NCBI GenBank assembly: GCA_900199655.1
Contig: FZRE01000003.1
Coordinates: forward strand, 145,272 to 209,271
From: Prevotellaceae bacterium KH2P17
Lineage (GTDB): Bacteria > Bacteroidota > Bacteroidia > Bacteroidales > Bacteroidaceae
DNA: 64,000 nucleotides
Direction of reading: 5' to 3'
The first letter of the stretch is position 1. Each line of letters starts with the position of its first letter. Of this stretch, positions 9,536-16,579 are shown piece by piece. A program made the position numbers and the translations under genes. The notes below the pieces were generated by a model that saw only the letters and a program-made list of their open reading frames with translations, ran no database searches and was not told where the DNA came from.

Positions 9536-10195
9536 TTAGTCTTCTGCTATGAAGCCAACGCCGCGTACGGTCTTGATGTAGCCGTCGGCCTTCATGTCCA
9601 GCTTCTTTCGCAGGGCGTTCATGAACACGTCTATCACGCCGGTATCGTACTGGAAGTCGATACCCCACACGTTCTTGATGATGTCCTCGCGCGTGCAGAC
9701 GTGTCCTTTGTGGCTGATGAAGTAGGCCAGCAGGTCGAATTCACGCCCCGTGAGTTTCACGTGTTTGCCGTTTCTGGTCACCTGATAGGTGGTTAGGTTC
9801 TGCTCAATGTCGCCCAACCGCAGCACGCGGTCGTCCTGCCGATTGCGGAAATGTATCTTGATGCGTTCGGCCAACTCATCGAACGAGAACGGCTTTTTGA
9901 TGTAGTCGTTGGCGCCGGCACGCAGTCCGCTGATGGTTTCTTCTACTGTATCGCGGGCCGTAAGGAAGAGTATGGGCGTGGTGGTATCGCCGAGTCGGAT
10001 GCGGTTGCATACCTCCAGGCCGTCCAGTACGGGCAACATCCAGTCCAGCAGGATGAGGTCGGGCCGCCATTCGGCATAAGCGTCGAGCGTTGCCTGCCCG
10101 TCGGTAGCCACGCGGGTCTGGTATCCTTCGTCCTCCAATCCTTCCTGCAGGAAGGTGTAAATACCCGGTTCGTCTTCCACTATGAGTATCTTCAT
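9536..10195 (-). CDS. OmpR/PhoB-family response regulator
   Basis: A 219-residue two-domain regulator. The receiver domain has acidic residues E7-D8-E9, the phosphorylated aspartate D51 (LLDWMLP), a conserved LTARD threonine and KKPF lysine near residue 101. The C-terminal winged-helix DNA-binding domain ends with VWGIDF, then DVFMNALRKKLD and the wing IKTVRGVGFIAED. It is the first gene of a two-gene operon with the kinase, 8 bp apart. A -7 element lies only five bases before its start codon, so the transcript should be nearly leaderless. The signal sensed is unknown. Confidence 0.93.
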   Translation of the reverse strand: MKILIVEDEPGIYTFLQEGLEDEGYQTRVATDGQATLDAYAEWRPDLILLDWMLPVLDGLEVCNRIRLGDTTTPILFLTARDTVEETISGLRAGANDYIKKPFSFDELAERIKIHFRNRQDDRVLRLGDIEQNLTTYQVTRNGKHVKLTGREFDLLAYFISHKGHVCTREDIIKNVWGIDFQYDTGVIDVFMNALRKKLDMKADGYIKTVRGVGFIAED

Positions 10196-10199
10196 GCTG

Positions 10200-10207
10200 C
10201 AAAGGTA
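10200..10207 (-). promoter_or_regulatory. -7 promoter element of the two-component operon
   Basis: On the minus strand the bases read TACCTTTG, a match to TAnnTTTG, ending 4 bp before the regulator's ATG. I see no convincing TTTG 20 bp upstream. Confidence 0.55.
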
Positions 10208-10217
10208 ATGATTAAGA

Positions 10218-10263
10218 ATGAAAAGAGGTGCAAGTGAAGTATCTTATCACCCGCACCTCCATG
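10218..10263 (-). terminator. Terminator after the PNPOx-like gene
   Basis: On the minus strand GAGGTGC, then GGGTGA, pair with TCACTTGCACCTC, followed by TTTTC. It lies between the PNPOx-like gene and the regulator, so the two operons are separately transcribed. Confidence 0.7.
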
Positions 10264-10283
10264 AATCAAACGTCTGACTTTGT

Positions 10284-10688
10284 TTAAAAACTGTAGGTCT
10301 CTCCGCCCTCTGACAGGCCCTGGCTGATAACTGCAGTGGCATTGGTGACTTTCATCATCACGAAGTTCTGGTATCTTTCTCCGGCCACATCCTTCAGCGA
10401 AGGCATCTTCTCGGCCATGGCGTTGCGCACTTCCTGGCGGTCGTCCTCTGTCAGTTGGCAGGTAAGACGAAGCTGCTGGCCTTTGTTGAACGTTGCGATT
10501 TTGGCTTTGGGATTGCTTTTCAGCTGCTCCACGGCATTGGTTCTGCGGAATGCCATGATGTAGAGGTTGCCCTCGAAGAGCAGACTCGTGCCGTAAACAC
10601 GCACGCGCGGCTGGCCGTCTTCTACTGTTGCAAGATAGTAGGTCTTGGCATTATCCAAGAATTCATATACTCTTTGTACAGCTTCCAT
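10284..10688 (-). CDS. Pyridoxamine 5'-phosphate oxidase-like flavin-binding protein
   Basis: A 134-residue split-barrel protein of the general PNPOx-like fold (FMN- or other flavin-binding), seen in YLATVEDGQPRVRVYGTSL and the following strand LYIMAFRRTNAVEQLKSNPK. It is not the full-length pyridoxine enzyme; substrate is unknown, and members of this group act as small oxidoreductases or in flavin or haem binding. I chose the ATG at 10688 because homologous proteins start just before EAVQRVYEFL and a purine-rich AAGGAA lies 8 bases upstream. An ATG at 10721 overlaps the ferritin stop codon (TAATG) and is the alternative. It follows the ferritin-like gene with 32 bp between and is probably co-transcribed with it. 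Confidence 0.85.
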   Translation of the reverse strand: MEAVQRVYEFLDNAKTYYLATVEDGQPRVRVYGTSLLFEGNLYIMAFRRTNAVEQLKSNPKAKIATFNKGQQLRLTCQLTEDDRQEVRNAMAEKMPSLKDVAGERYQNFVMMKVTNATAVISQGLSEGGETYSF

Positions 10689-10720
10689 GTTCTTAGTTCC
10701 TTTCTTGTTGGTTCTTTTCA

Positions 10721-11176
10721 TTACAGCTGCCGGATGAGCCAGTTCTGCTCGCCGATGCAGTTGATGAGGCCAATCTGCTCCTGGCTCCAGTACAGGTCTT
10801 CCTCCTCGTCCTTTAGATAAACCTTCAGAATGTCGTATGTCGTTACGTCTTCCTTCACTTCTTCCATCTTTTGGCGCAGCAACTCAATGCCGTCAACGCT
10901 TACCTGGCAGTCGTTCTTGATGTATTCTATTGGGTTTTCTACCACCTGTTCAGGCTGAGTTGCCTCAATCTTTACCTGACCTCCGAGGTCCAGAATGCGC
11001 TGCATGAACTGGTCTACATAGCCTAACTCCTCGCTGGCGTGGTCGGCGTACTTGGTTGCCAGCTTGCTGAAGCCTAACGAACCGAATACTTTACCCTGCA
11101 CGCGGTGGGCAAATGACTGGGCGTTTAGGCCTGTTGTAAAGAACTGTAATACTTCAATTGACTTTGTTGCATTCAT
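10721..11176 (-). CDS. Bacterioferritin-like ferritin-family protein
   Basis: A 151-residue four-helix-bundle protein aligned with bacterioferritin, an iron-storage cage protein. The second helix reads YADHASEELGYVDQFMQRI and the fourth DEEEDLYWSQEQI, which match the bacterioferritin helices carrying the diiron ligands. In both places the expected ExxH histidine seems replaced (Tyr after EELG, Asp after EE), so the iron site is either shifted or altered; only an alignment can settle this. It is the first gene of an operon with the PNPOx-like gene. A -7 element lies at 11222-11229, just upstream. Confident about the family, not about iron oxidation activity. Confidence 0.85.
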   Translation of the reverse strand: MNATKSIEVLQFFTTGLNAQSFAHRVQGKVFGSLGFSKLATKYADHASEELGYVDQFMQRILDLGGQVKIEATQPEQVVENPIEYIKNDCQVSVDGIELLRQKMEEVKEDVTTYDILKVYLKDEEEDLYWSQEQIGLINCIGEQNWLIRQL

Positions 11177-11221
11177 GTTTTATTTCCTTTCTGTTATTTA
11201 AATTGTTTTCTATTGATGATG

Positions 11222-11229
11222 CAAAGGTA
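11222..11229 (-). promoter_or_regulatory. -7 element of the ferritin operon
   Basis: Minus-strand TACCTTTG followed by C matches TAnnTTTG, 46 bp before the ferritin ATG. No clear -33 partner is visible. Confidence 0.5.
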
Positions 11230-11529
11230 CGCCGAAAGCGGCAAAGTAACCTTAAGATAGCCTTAACCTTTCCTTAAGATTTCATTAAAACGCAGTGCTG
11301 TCAGTACACACCTATTTATATATAGGCACTAAAAAAGAGAACCTCTTCTCCCGAAGAAGCCCTCTGCTAAAAAACAGTAATTAACTCAAAATTTATAATC
11401 TATTGTACTAACTTGCTTTATTTATGCTTGCAAATGTATGAAAAAGATTTGAAAGTTGAAAGCATTTGCGAAGAAAAATGCCGCTTCTTTAAGAAAAAAC
11501 GTCATTATTCGGATTATTTGTTATAATCT

Positions 11530-11650
11530 TGCAGAGAGAATAAATTAAACTTCCAATGAGAGAGATATACCTGACCGGCGCTTGAAGATGAAGCCGTTGG
11601 CGCCCCTCTACCGTTTTTGATAAACGGCTTCGGTGGTTTTCTGTGGTCAC
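11530..11650 (+). other. Possible leader or small RNA with alternative hairpins and a 9-codon ORF
   Basis: A plus-strand segment has TAATCTTG as a near -7 element (11525-11532), then ATG followed by eight codons and a stop (MREIYLTGA, 11556-11585). Two mutually exclusive hairpins follow: GAAGCCGTT (11591-11599) with AACGGCTTC (11623-11631), or CCGTTT with AAACGG inside it. No plus-strand gene lies downstream, since the next genes are on the minus strand. This 700-bp gap (11177-11880) otherwise holds the ferritin promoter, AT-rich DNA and a palindrome array. Confidence 0.25.
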
Positions 11651-11707
11651 CTTCGCCTTGTTTTCCGTCCGCTGAAGGTTACTTGTGCTGCACCATCAAA
11701 TGCGGGA

Positions 11708-11784
11708 AAGAACTTTCGACACTTGTCGCATAATCGTTCGACAGGTGTCACACAATCGTGCGACAAGTGTCGAAAGTTCCTGAA
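11708..11784. repeat. 22-bp palindrome array, family B, copy 1
   Basis: Three 22-bp units (11711-11732, 11733-11754, 11755-11776), each with a 12-base palindrome such as CGACACTTGTCG or CGACAGGTGTCA. The array opens with AACTTTCGACA and closes with the complement TGTCGAAAGTT followed by CCTGA, so it can also fold as one long hairpin. It lies between the ferritin promoter and the 3' end of folA. Confidence 0.85.
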
Positions 11785-11880
11785 GGATAGCTTTTAGCTC
11801 CTGATAAAAAGTGTTTGAGCACTTGCGCGGCCGTCTTTTCCGCTCTCAAAGTGCAGCTTCGCAGCAAGTGAATGGCGGCT

Positions 11881-12360
11881 TTACCTCACGTAGTCCACAA
11901 ATGCGTAGCGGTAGGCATGCTTCTCGTCGGGCTCATGTTGCTCTCTGCCGGCCTCTTTCCAGTCATCATAGGGCGGGAAGAAGGCATCGGCCTGAGCCGG
12001 CGTATCGTCCACTTGGGTTAGGCAGAGACGGCTGGCAAGGCCCATGGCCTGCTCGTACACGCTGGCTCCACCTATTATATATATGTCCTCTTCGGCGTTG
12101 CAGTGGGCCAAGGCTTCATCGAGCGAGGCGTAACAGTCGCACCCCTCAAAGTGTTTCTTGCTCCTGCTAAGCACGATGTTGCGCCTGTTTGGCAGCGCTC
12201 CTTTGGGCAACGACTCGAACGTTTTGCGCCCCATGATGATGGTGTGGCCCGTGGTGAGCGCCTTGAAACGTTTGAGGTCGTTGGGCAACCAGTACAACAG
12301 GCGGTTCCGGTAGCCAATGGCACGGTTGCCGGCCACGGCTGCAATGATGGTGATGGTCAT
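11881..12360 (-). CDS. folA: Dihydrofolate reductase
   Basis: A 159-residue enzyme that reduces dihydrofolate to tetrahydrofolate with NADPH. Family motifs are AAVAGNRAIGYRNRLLYWLPNDLKRFK at the N-terminus (including the W-x-x-P-x-D active-site region), IIMGRKTFESLPKGALPNR, and the NADPH-binding IYIIGGASVYEQAM. Length is standard. It lies 36 bp downstream of thyA on the same strand. Pairing makes sense because thymidylate synthase oxidises methylene-tetrahydrofolate to dihydrofolate, which this enzyme recycles. Confidence 0.96.
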   Translation of the reverse strand: MTITIIAAVAGNRAIGYRNRLLYWLPNDLKRFKALTTGHTIIMGRKTFESLPKGALPNRRNIVLSRSKKHFEGCDCYASLDEALAHCNAEEDIYIIGGASVYEQAMGLASRLCLTQVDDTPAQADAFFPPYDDWKEAGREQHEPDEKHAYRYAFVDYVR

Positions 12361-12396
12361 TGTTCTTGCTTCTTTTAAGTTTGTTTTTGACGGCCG

Positions 12397-13191
12397 TCAG
12401 ACCGATACCTGGGCCGAAATGTGCGGCCACGGGTCGTAGTCAGTGAGCTCAAAATCCTCGTACTTGAAGTCGAATAGGCTCTTTACTTCGGGGTTCAGGT
12501 GCATGTGAGGCAGCGGTCGGGGCGTGCGGGAGAGCTGCAGTTGGGCCTGACTGATGTGGTTCAGGTAGAGGTGAGTGTCGCCCGTGGTGTGAATGAAGTC
12601 ACCTGCCTTGAGCCCGGTTACCTGCGCCATCATCATGAGCAGCAAGGCATAAGAGGCGATGTTGAACGGAACGCCGAGGAAAGTGTCGGCCGATCGCTGG
12701 TAAAGTTGCAGGCTCAGGCGCCCTTGAGCCACGTAGAACTGGAACAGACAGTGGCAGGGCGGCAGCGCCATCTCATCGACTTCGGCCGGGTTCCAGGCCG
12801 AAACAATCATGCGACGGGAGTCGGGATTGCGGCGCAGAGTTTCTATTACGTTCTGTATCTGGTCAATGGTGCCGCCCTTGTAGTCGGGCCACGACCGCCA
12901 TTGATGGCCGTACACGGGGCCAAGTTCGCCGTTCTCGTCGGCCCACTCGTTCCATATTCTCACGCCGTGTTCCTGCAGGAAGCGCACGTTCGTATCGCCT
13001 TTGAGGAACCAGAGCAGCTCGTAGATGATGGATTTGAGGTGCAGTTTCTTTGTTGTAAGCAGCGGGAAGCCGTCTTCGAGGTTAAACCTCATCTGGTGGC
13101 CGAACACGCTCTTGGTGCCTGTTCCGGTGCGGTCGCCTTTTTCAACGCCTTCGGTGAGGATGCGGTTCAGTAAATCGAGATATTGTTTCAT
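12397..13191 (-). CDS. thyA: Thymidylate synthase
   Basis: A 264-residue enzyme that methylates dUMP to dTMP with methylene-tetrahydrofolate. The catalytic cysteine lies in [12 protein letters not shown], the phosphate-binding [10 protein letters not shown] and [13 protein letters not shown] are present, and the C-terminus HISAQVSV matches the family end. It is upstream of folA by 36 bp, and 21 bp downstream of the rRNA methyltransferase gene, so all three may share the promoter at 14666-14697. Confidence 0.97.
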   Translation of the reverse strand: MKQYLDLLNRILTEGVEKGDRTGTGTKSVFGHQMRFNLEDGFPLLTTKKLHLKSIIYELLWFLKGDTNVRFLQEHGVRIWNEWADENGELGPVYGHQWRSWPDYKGGTIDQIQNVIETLRRNPDSRRMIVSAWNPAEVDEMALPPCHCLFQFYVAQGRLSLQLYQRSADTFLGVPFNIASYALLLMMMAQVTGLKAGDFIHTTGDTHLYLNHISQAQLQLSRTPRPLPHMHLNPEVKSLFDFKYEDFELTDYDPWPHISAQVSV

Positions 13192-13212
13192 TGTCTTTTT
13201 GGTTTTCTGTTC

Positions 13213-14610
13213 TTATTCAGTTGGGGTGCCGAGTCGCAGGATGCAGGGCTCTGCAGGTATGTGGCTGCTCTTTATCTTCCACTCGGCAGGGTAGAGATTG
13301 TTGGCCCTGTTGCCTATGTTTTTTACGAAGCCGAGGGGCTGGTGCTTGTAGGTGAGCAGCGTGAAGCCCGTGGGCACGCCGGCCGGCAGCGTGACCGCCT
13401 CCTTGCGCAGGTAGCTGATGGCCTCGCTGTAGCCTACGTCTGCGGTGGTGAAAGCATTGCGGTTGAACCTCGTGGAGAGTGCCAGGCGCTGGTCGGGAAT
13501 GAGAGTCTTGCCCTTGCGTGAGCCCAAAGTGATGCCTGCCTGGATAACCCGCAGGTTCCGGCAGGCCTCGTTGTAGGTTGCTGCCCATCGCCGCGGAATG
13601 GCCGTCAGCGTGTCTTGCTTCTCGTAGAGTGTGTAGTCTTCGGGGTTCAGAATCCAGTCTGAGGCGAGCTTCCGGCCAGCTTCCTTCTGCTTGGCCGGAT
13701 GCTGGGGCGCGGCGTCAGCAGGCTTTCCGGGCTTGCGGAGCACGGCCATGAAGAGCCCTTCGCCCTGCGTCAGGCCCGGGATGAAGCGGTACACGGGGCC
13801 TTGATGGGCAAGAGCACCGGTAATGTTCCATGCCTCTTCCACCTCTACTTCAACCAGTTTGGCCCCAAACTCCTCAATTATCCACGCCACGTTGTCCTCG
13901 TTTTCCCTGGCGTTAAACGTGCAGGTGGAGTAGAAAAGCAACCCACCGGGCTTCAGGGAGCTCCATACATCGGCTATGATGGTGCGTTGCAGCCTGCTAC
14001 ACTCGTCCACATGCTGCGGGTTCCACTCGCTTACGGCATTCTCATCCTTGCGGAACATGCCCTCGCCAGAGCAGGGCACGTCGGCCAGAACGACGTCGAA
14101 CTGCAGCTTGCTGCGGCCGAAGTCGCGTGGAAAGTTATTGGTTACAACCACGTCCTCATGGCCAAACTTGCTCATGTTCTCGGCAAGTATGTTGGCGCGG
14201 GCACGCATCGGTTCGTTCGAGAACAGCAGACTGCCGGCCGGTAACACCGACAGCGCCGCAGTTGACTTGCCCCCCGGAGCTGCACAGAGGTCGAGCATGG
14301 TAACGGGAGTGGTGACGAGTTGCTGCACGGCATGGCAGAGAAACATGGACGAGGCCTCCTGAACATAGTACATGCCCGCATGCAGCAGCGGGTCGAAAGT
14401 AAAGTTAGGACGGCTCTGCAGGTAAGCTCCCAGCCGGCACCAGGGCACTCCGCCCGCCTTGCCGGCTATCTCCGCCCGCTCCGTACACTTGAACGGATTG
14501 AGCCGGATGCTTACCGGAGGCTCTTCGCCGAGCCCCTTTTCCAGCCGGCTGTATAGCTCCTGGCCCATCAGCCGGCAGGTGTAGGATGTAAATTCCTTAG
14601 GTAATGTCAT
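13213..14610 (-). CDS. RsmF-like rRNA (cytosine-C5)-methyltransferase
   Basis: A 465-residue RNA m5C methyltransferase of the NOL1/NOP2/Sun family. The SAM-binding motif DLCAAPGGKSTAAL and the two catalytic cysteines, in DVPCSGEGMF (motif IV) and YSTCTFNARENEDNV (motif VI), are visible. A C-terminal extension of about 150 residues fits the RsmF/YebU type, which methylates 16S rRNA; the exact target cytosine cannot be read from the sequence. It has its own promoter on the minus strand and leads into thyA-folA after 21 bp. Confidence 0.9.
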   Translation of the reverse strand: MTLPKEFTSYTCRLMGQELYSRLEKGLGEEPPVSIRLNPFKCTERAEIAGKAGGVPWCRLGAYLQSRPNFTFDPLLHAGMYYVQEASSMFLCHAVQQLVTTPVTMLDLCAAPGGKSTAALSVLPAGSLLFSNEPMRARANILAENMSKFGHEDVVVTNNFPRDFGRSKLQFDVVLADVPCSGEGMFRKDENAVSEWNPQHVDECSRLQRTIIADVWSSLKPGGLLFYSTCTFNARENEDNVAWIIEEFGAKLVEVEVEEAWNITGALAHQGPVYRFIPGLTQGEGLFMAVLRKPGKPADAAPQHPAKQKEAGRKLASDWILNPEDYTLYEKQDTLTAIPRRWAATYNEACRNLRVIQAGITLGSRKGKTLIPDQRLALSTRFNRNAFTTADVGYSEAISYLRKEAVTLPAGVPTGFTLLTYKHQPLGFVKNIGNRANNLYPAEWKIKSSHIPAEPCILRLGTPTE

Positions 14611-14665
14611 GCCGTTTGGTCTTGGTGAGGCGGCAGCCGACGGCCTCCGCGCTCCAAATTGCTTG

Positions 14666-14697
14666 CAAATTTAAAAAAAAAATCGTTCCTTTGCAAC
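14666..14697 (-). promoter_or_regulatory. Promoter of the methyltransferase-thyA-folA run
   Basis: On the minus strand GTTG, 20 bp, then TAAATTTG (14666-14673) fit the Bacteroidetes consensus. The region is shared with the divergent gene at 14752. Confidence 0.6.
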
Positions 14698-14751
14698 TAA
14701 AACAGGCCCTGTTCCGTCTTACAGACAGAAAAAAGATAAAGGCACATGATT

Positions 14752-15417
14752 ATGAAACAGTATCTTATAGCATTCGCACTGATGCTCACTCTCAGTGCAA
14801 CCACCACCAGCGCAGCACCCAAGCACCGCCACCACACACCAACAACAGCGGTGGCGAAGCCCGACACCACGAAGGCCGATGAAGGCGTGGAGGCTTACTC
14901 GGACACAACGAGTACGGCGGCGGACACGGTGGTTTTGGACTCTGCTAACCAGTACTCGCAGCCAGGTTACTACAGTTACGACGACAGAGACTGGGAGGAA
15001 GACCTCGTGGAGCAAATCATCGGCGGCGGCTTAGGTTTCGGCGGAGTGCTCCTGGCCATCTGTATAGTGCTGGCGGTGCTCATCTTCCTGCTGGCTCCGT
15101 TCATCGTTCTGGCGCTCATCCTGCGCTATCTCATCAGGCGGCATAACGACCGCGTGATGCTTGCACAGAAGGCAATGGAGACCGGGCAGCCCATTCCGGA
15201 ACCGTTGCAGCCGGTAGACAAGCAGACCGACGAGTACCTCTGGCGCCGTGGAGTGAAGAATGTGGCCGTTGGTGCGGGCCTGGCACTGATGTTCTCTATA
15301 TGGGATGCCGACGCACTGGCTGGTGTAGGACTGCTCATACTGTGCTATGGGGCCGGCCAGATGTTCCTCGGACGCACCAGCCGTAAGAAGAATCAGAACG
15401 ACAAACCCGAATTTTAG
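14752..15417 (+). CDS. DUF6249-like membrane protein
   Basis: A protein of 221 residues with an N-terminal signal sequence (MKQYLIAFALMLTLSATTTS), a Thr/Asp-rich segment of about 80 residues, a strong membrane helix (LLAICIVLAVLIFLLAPFIVLALIL) and two further hydrophobic segments near the C-terminus (VGAGLALMFSIW and AGVGLLILCYGAG). It resembles DUF6249 membrane proteins found next to sigma-factor genes in Bacteroidales; function is unknown. I prefer the ATG at 14752 to that at 14746 because it gives a regular signal peptide and better spacing to AAGG. An ECF sigma factor gene follows 73 bp downstream. Confidence 0.75.
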   Translation: MKQYLIAFALMLTLSATTTSAAPKHRHHTPTTAVAKPDTTKADEGVEAYSDTTSTAADTVVLDSANQYSQPGYYSYDDRDWEEDLVEQIIGGGLGFGGVLLAICIVLAVLIFLLAPFIVLALILRYLIRRHNDRVMLAQKAMETGQPIPEPLQPVDKQTDEYLWRRGVKNVAVGAGLALMFSIWDADALAGVGLLILCYGAGQMFLGRTSRKKNQNDKPEF

Positions 15418-15427
15418 AGCGCATGGC

Positions 15428-15457
15428 GGGAGGCTACTAAGGTGACCTCCCGCCCCG
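15428..15457 (+). other. GC-rich hairpin between membrane protein and sigma factor genes
   Basis: GGCGGGAGG and CCTCCCGCC form a perfect 9-bp stem with a 13-base loop. There is no T run, so this may be an attenuating or processing hairpin rather than a full terminator. Confidence 0.5.
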
Positions 15458-15490
15458 GGCAAAGAAGAAACTGACCAAAACCAACGGATA

Positions 15491-16030
15491 GTGAACGCTC
15501 AAAACGATATCTCTCTCGTTACTCAGGTGGCTGTGTTTCATAACAGGCACGCTTTCGATCAGCTTGTCCGGAAGTACCAGTCACCTATCCGGCGCTTCTT
15601 TCTGAGCCAAACCTTGGGAGATACTCAGCTCAGCGACGACCTTGCACAGGACACTTTTGTCAAGGCGTACCTCAGCATCGGGAAGTTCAGAGGCCTCTCC
15701 AGCTTCTCCACCTGGCTGTATCGCATTGCCTACAACGTGCTGTACGACCACGTGAGAAGCCGCAAGCCGACGGAGGATATCGACGCTCCGGCCGTGGCGA
15801 GGCAGAACGCCGGCGGCGGCGACAGCAACCTGAAGATGGACATCTACGATGCACTGAAGATACTGACCGACAACGAGCGTACCTGCATCACGCTGCAACT
15901 GATGGAGGGACAGCCCATAGACAAGATAACGGAAATAACAGGCATGGCCTCCGGTACGGTTAAGTCGCACCTCTCGAGGGGCAAACAGAAGCTGGCAACC
16001 TATTTAAGACAGAACGGTTATGACAGATAA
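15491..16030 (+). CDS. ECF-type RNA polymerase sigma factor
   Basis: A 179-residue sigma-70 family factor. Region 2 runs from FDQLVRKYQSPIRRFF to FSTWLYRIAYNVLYDHVRSR, and region 4 is a helix-turn-helix near IDKITEITGMASGTVKSHLSRGKQKL. It directs RNA polymerase to a specific promoter set, unknown here. The start is GTG at 15491, the only in-frame start before region 2 that gives the usual length. Its last 11 bases overlap the next gene, which encodes a small membrane protein that may be its regulator. Confidence 0.92.
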   Translation: MNAQNDISLVTQVAVFHNRHAFDQLVRKYQSPIRRFFLSQTLGDTQLSDDLAQDTFVKAYLSIGKFRGLSSFSTWLYRIAYNVLYDHVRSRKPTEDIDAPAVARQNAGGGDSNLKMDIYDALKILTDNERTCITLQLMEGQPIDKITEITGMASGTVKSHLSRGKQKLATYLRQNGYDR

Positions 16031-16361
16031 CAACGATGAAAAACTGATAGCTCGGTTCTTTGAGGAGAACCGACCAGAGATAGCAGACAACGGTTTCAGC
16101 CGCCGGGTAATGCGCAGGCTGCCCGCCAGCAAGCGCAACCTGAGCAGGCTGTGGACGGCCCTGTGCTCGCTTGCCGGGCTGGCTTTCTTCCTGCTATTCA
16201 ATGGATTTGCCGACCTGCGCGTGGCTTTGGGCAACGTGTTCGGCGACTTCGTGGGCGCTCTCTTTTCTGCCGAAGGGGCCAGCCTTTCGCCTCTGATGTT
16301 CCTCATAGCCCTCTTCACGCTCGGTGCCGTTACGGTTTTCAACCTGGCCAATGCCCGGTAA
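16020..16361 (+). CDS. DUF5056-like small membrane protein, putative sigma regulator
   Basis: A 113-residue protein with a cytoplasmic N-terminus (EKLIARFFEENRPEIADNGFSRRVMRRLP) that matches the DUF5056 pattern, then two membrane helices (about residues 44-62 and 90-110). The pairing of an ECF sigma gene with an overlapping membrane protein suggests an anti-sigma role, which is inference from context. It overlaps the sigma gene by 11 bp and is followed by a clear terminator. Confidence 0.8.
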   Translation: MTDNNDEKLIARFFEENRPEIADNGFSRRVMRRLPASKRNLSRLWTALCSLAGLAFFLLFNGFADLRVALGNVFGDFVGALFSAEGASLSPLMFLIALFTLGAVTVFNLANAR

Positions 16362-16384
16362 ACGCTCAAAAAACATGCTATATG

Positions 16385-16417
16385 GAAGTCGTTGAGTATC
16401 AACGACTTCTTTTGTTT
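16385..16417 (+). terminator. Terminator after the sigma-factor operon
   Basis: GAAGTCGTTGA, a 3-base loop and TCAACGACTTC make a perfect 11-bp stem followed by TTTTGTTT. Confidence 0.9.
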
Positions 16418-16439
16418 CTGTCATCCACGTTTCTTGAAG

Positions 16440-16505
16440 GTATCCTTCAGCGTCCTTGAACGATACCTTTAAGGCTGTTGAAGGATAGCTTCAAGCGCCT
16501 TGAAG
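16440..16505. repeat. 22-bp palindrome array, family A, copy 2
   Basis: Units at 16440-16461, 16462-16483 and 16484-16505 keep the exact 22-bp register. The best palindrome is CTTCAAGCGCCTTGAAG in the third unit. It lies between the convergent genes for the DUF5056-like protein and PorE, directly after the terminator. Confidence 0.8.
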
Positions 16506-16579
16506 GACACATCCAAGAAACCGACTGCAAAAAAGCAGGAAACCGGCTTGCCAATAGCAAGGTGCCTGATGCTGGTTCA

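Noticed and set aside
9528..9668. Longer N-terminus for the histidine kinase
   Set aside because: The extension lies within the response regulator gene and gives a basic, non-conserved sequence; the ATG pair at 9522-9527 follows the regulator stop by 8 bp.
11811..12170. Plus-strand gene downstream of the leader-like element at 11.5 kb
   Set aside because: The frame overlaps folA antisense and has no recognisable pattern.
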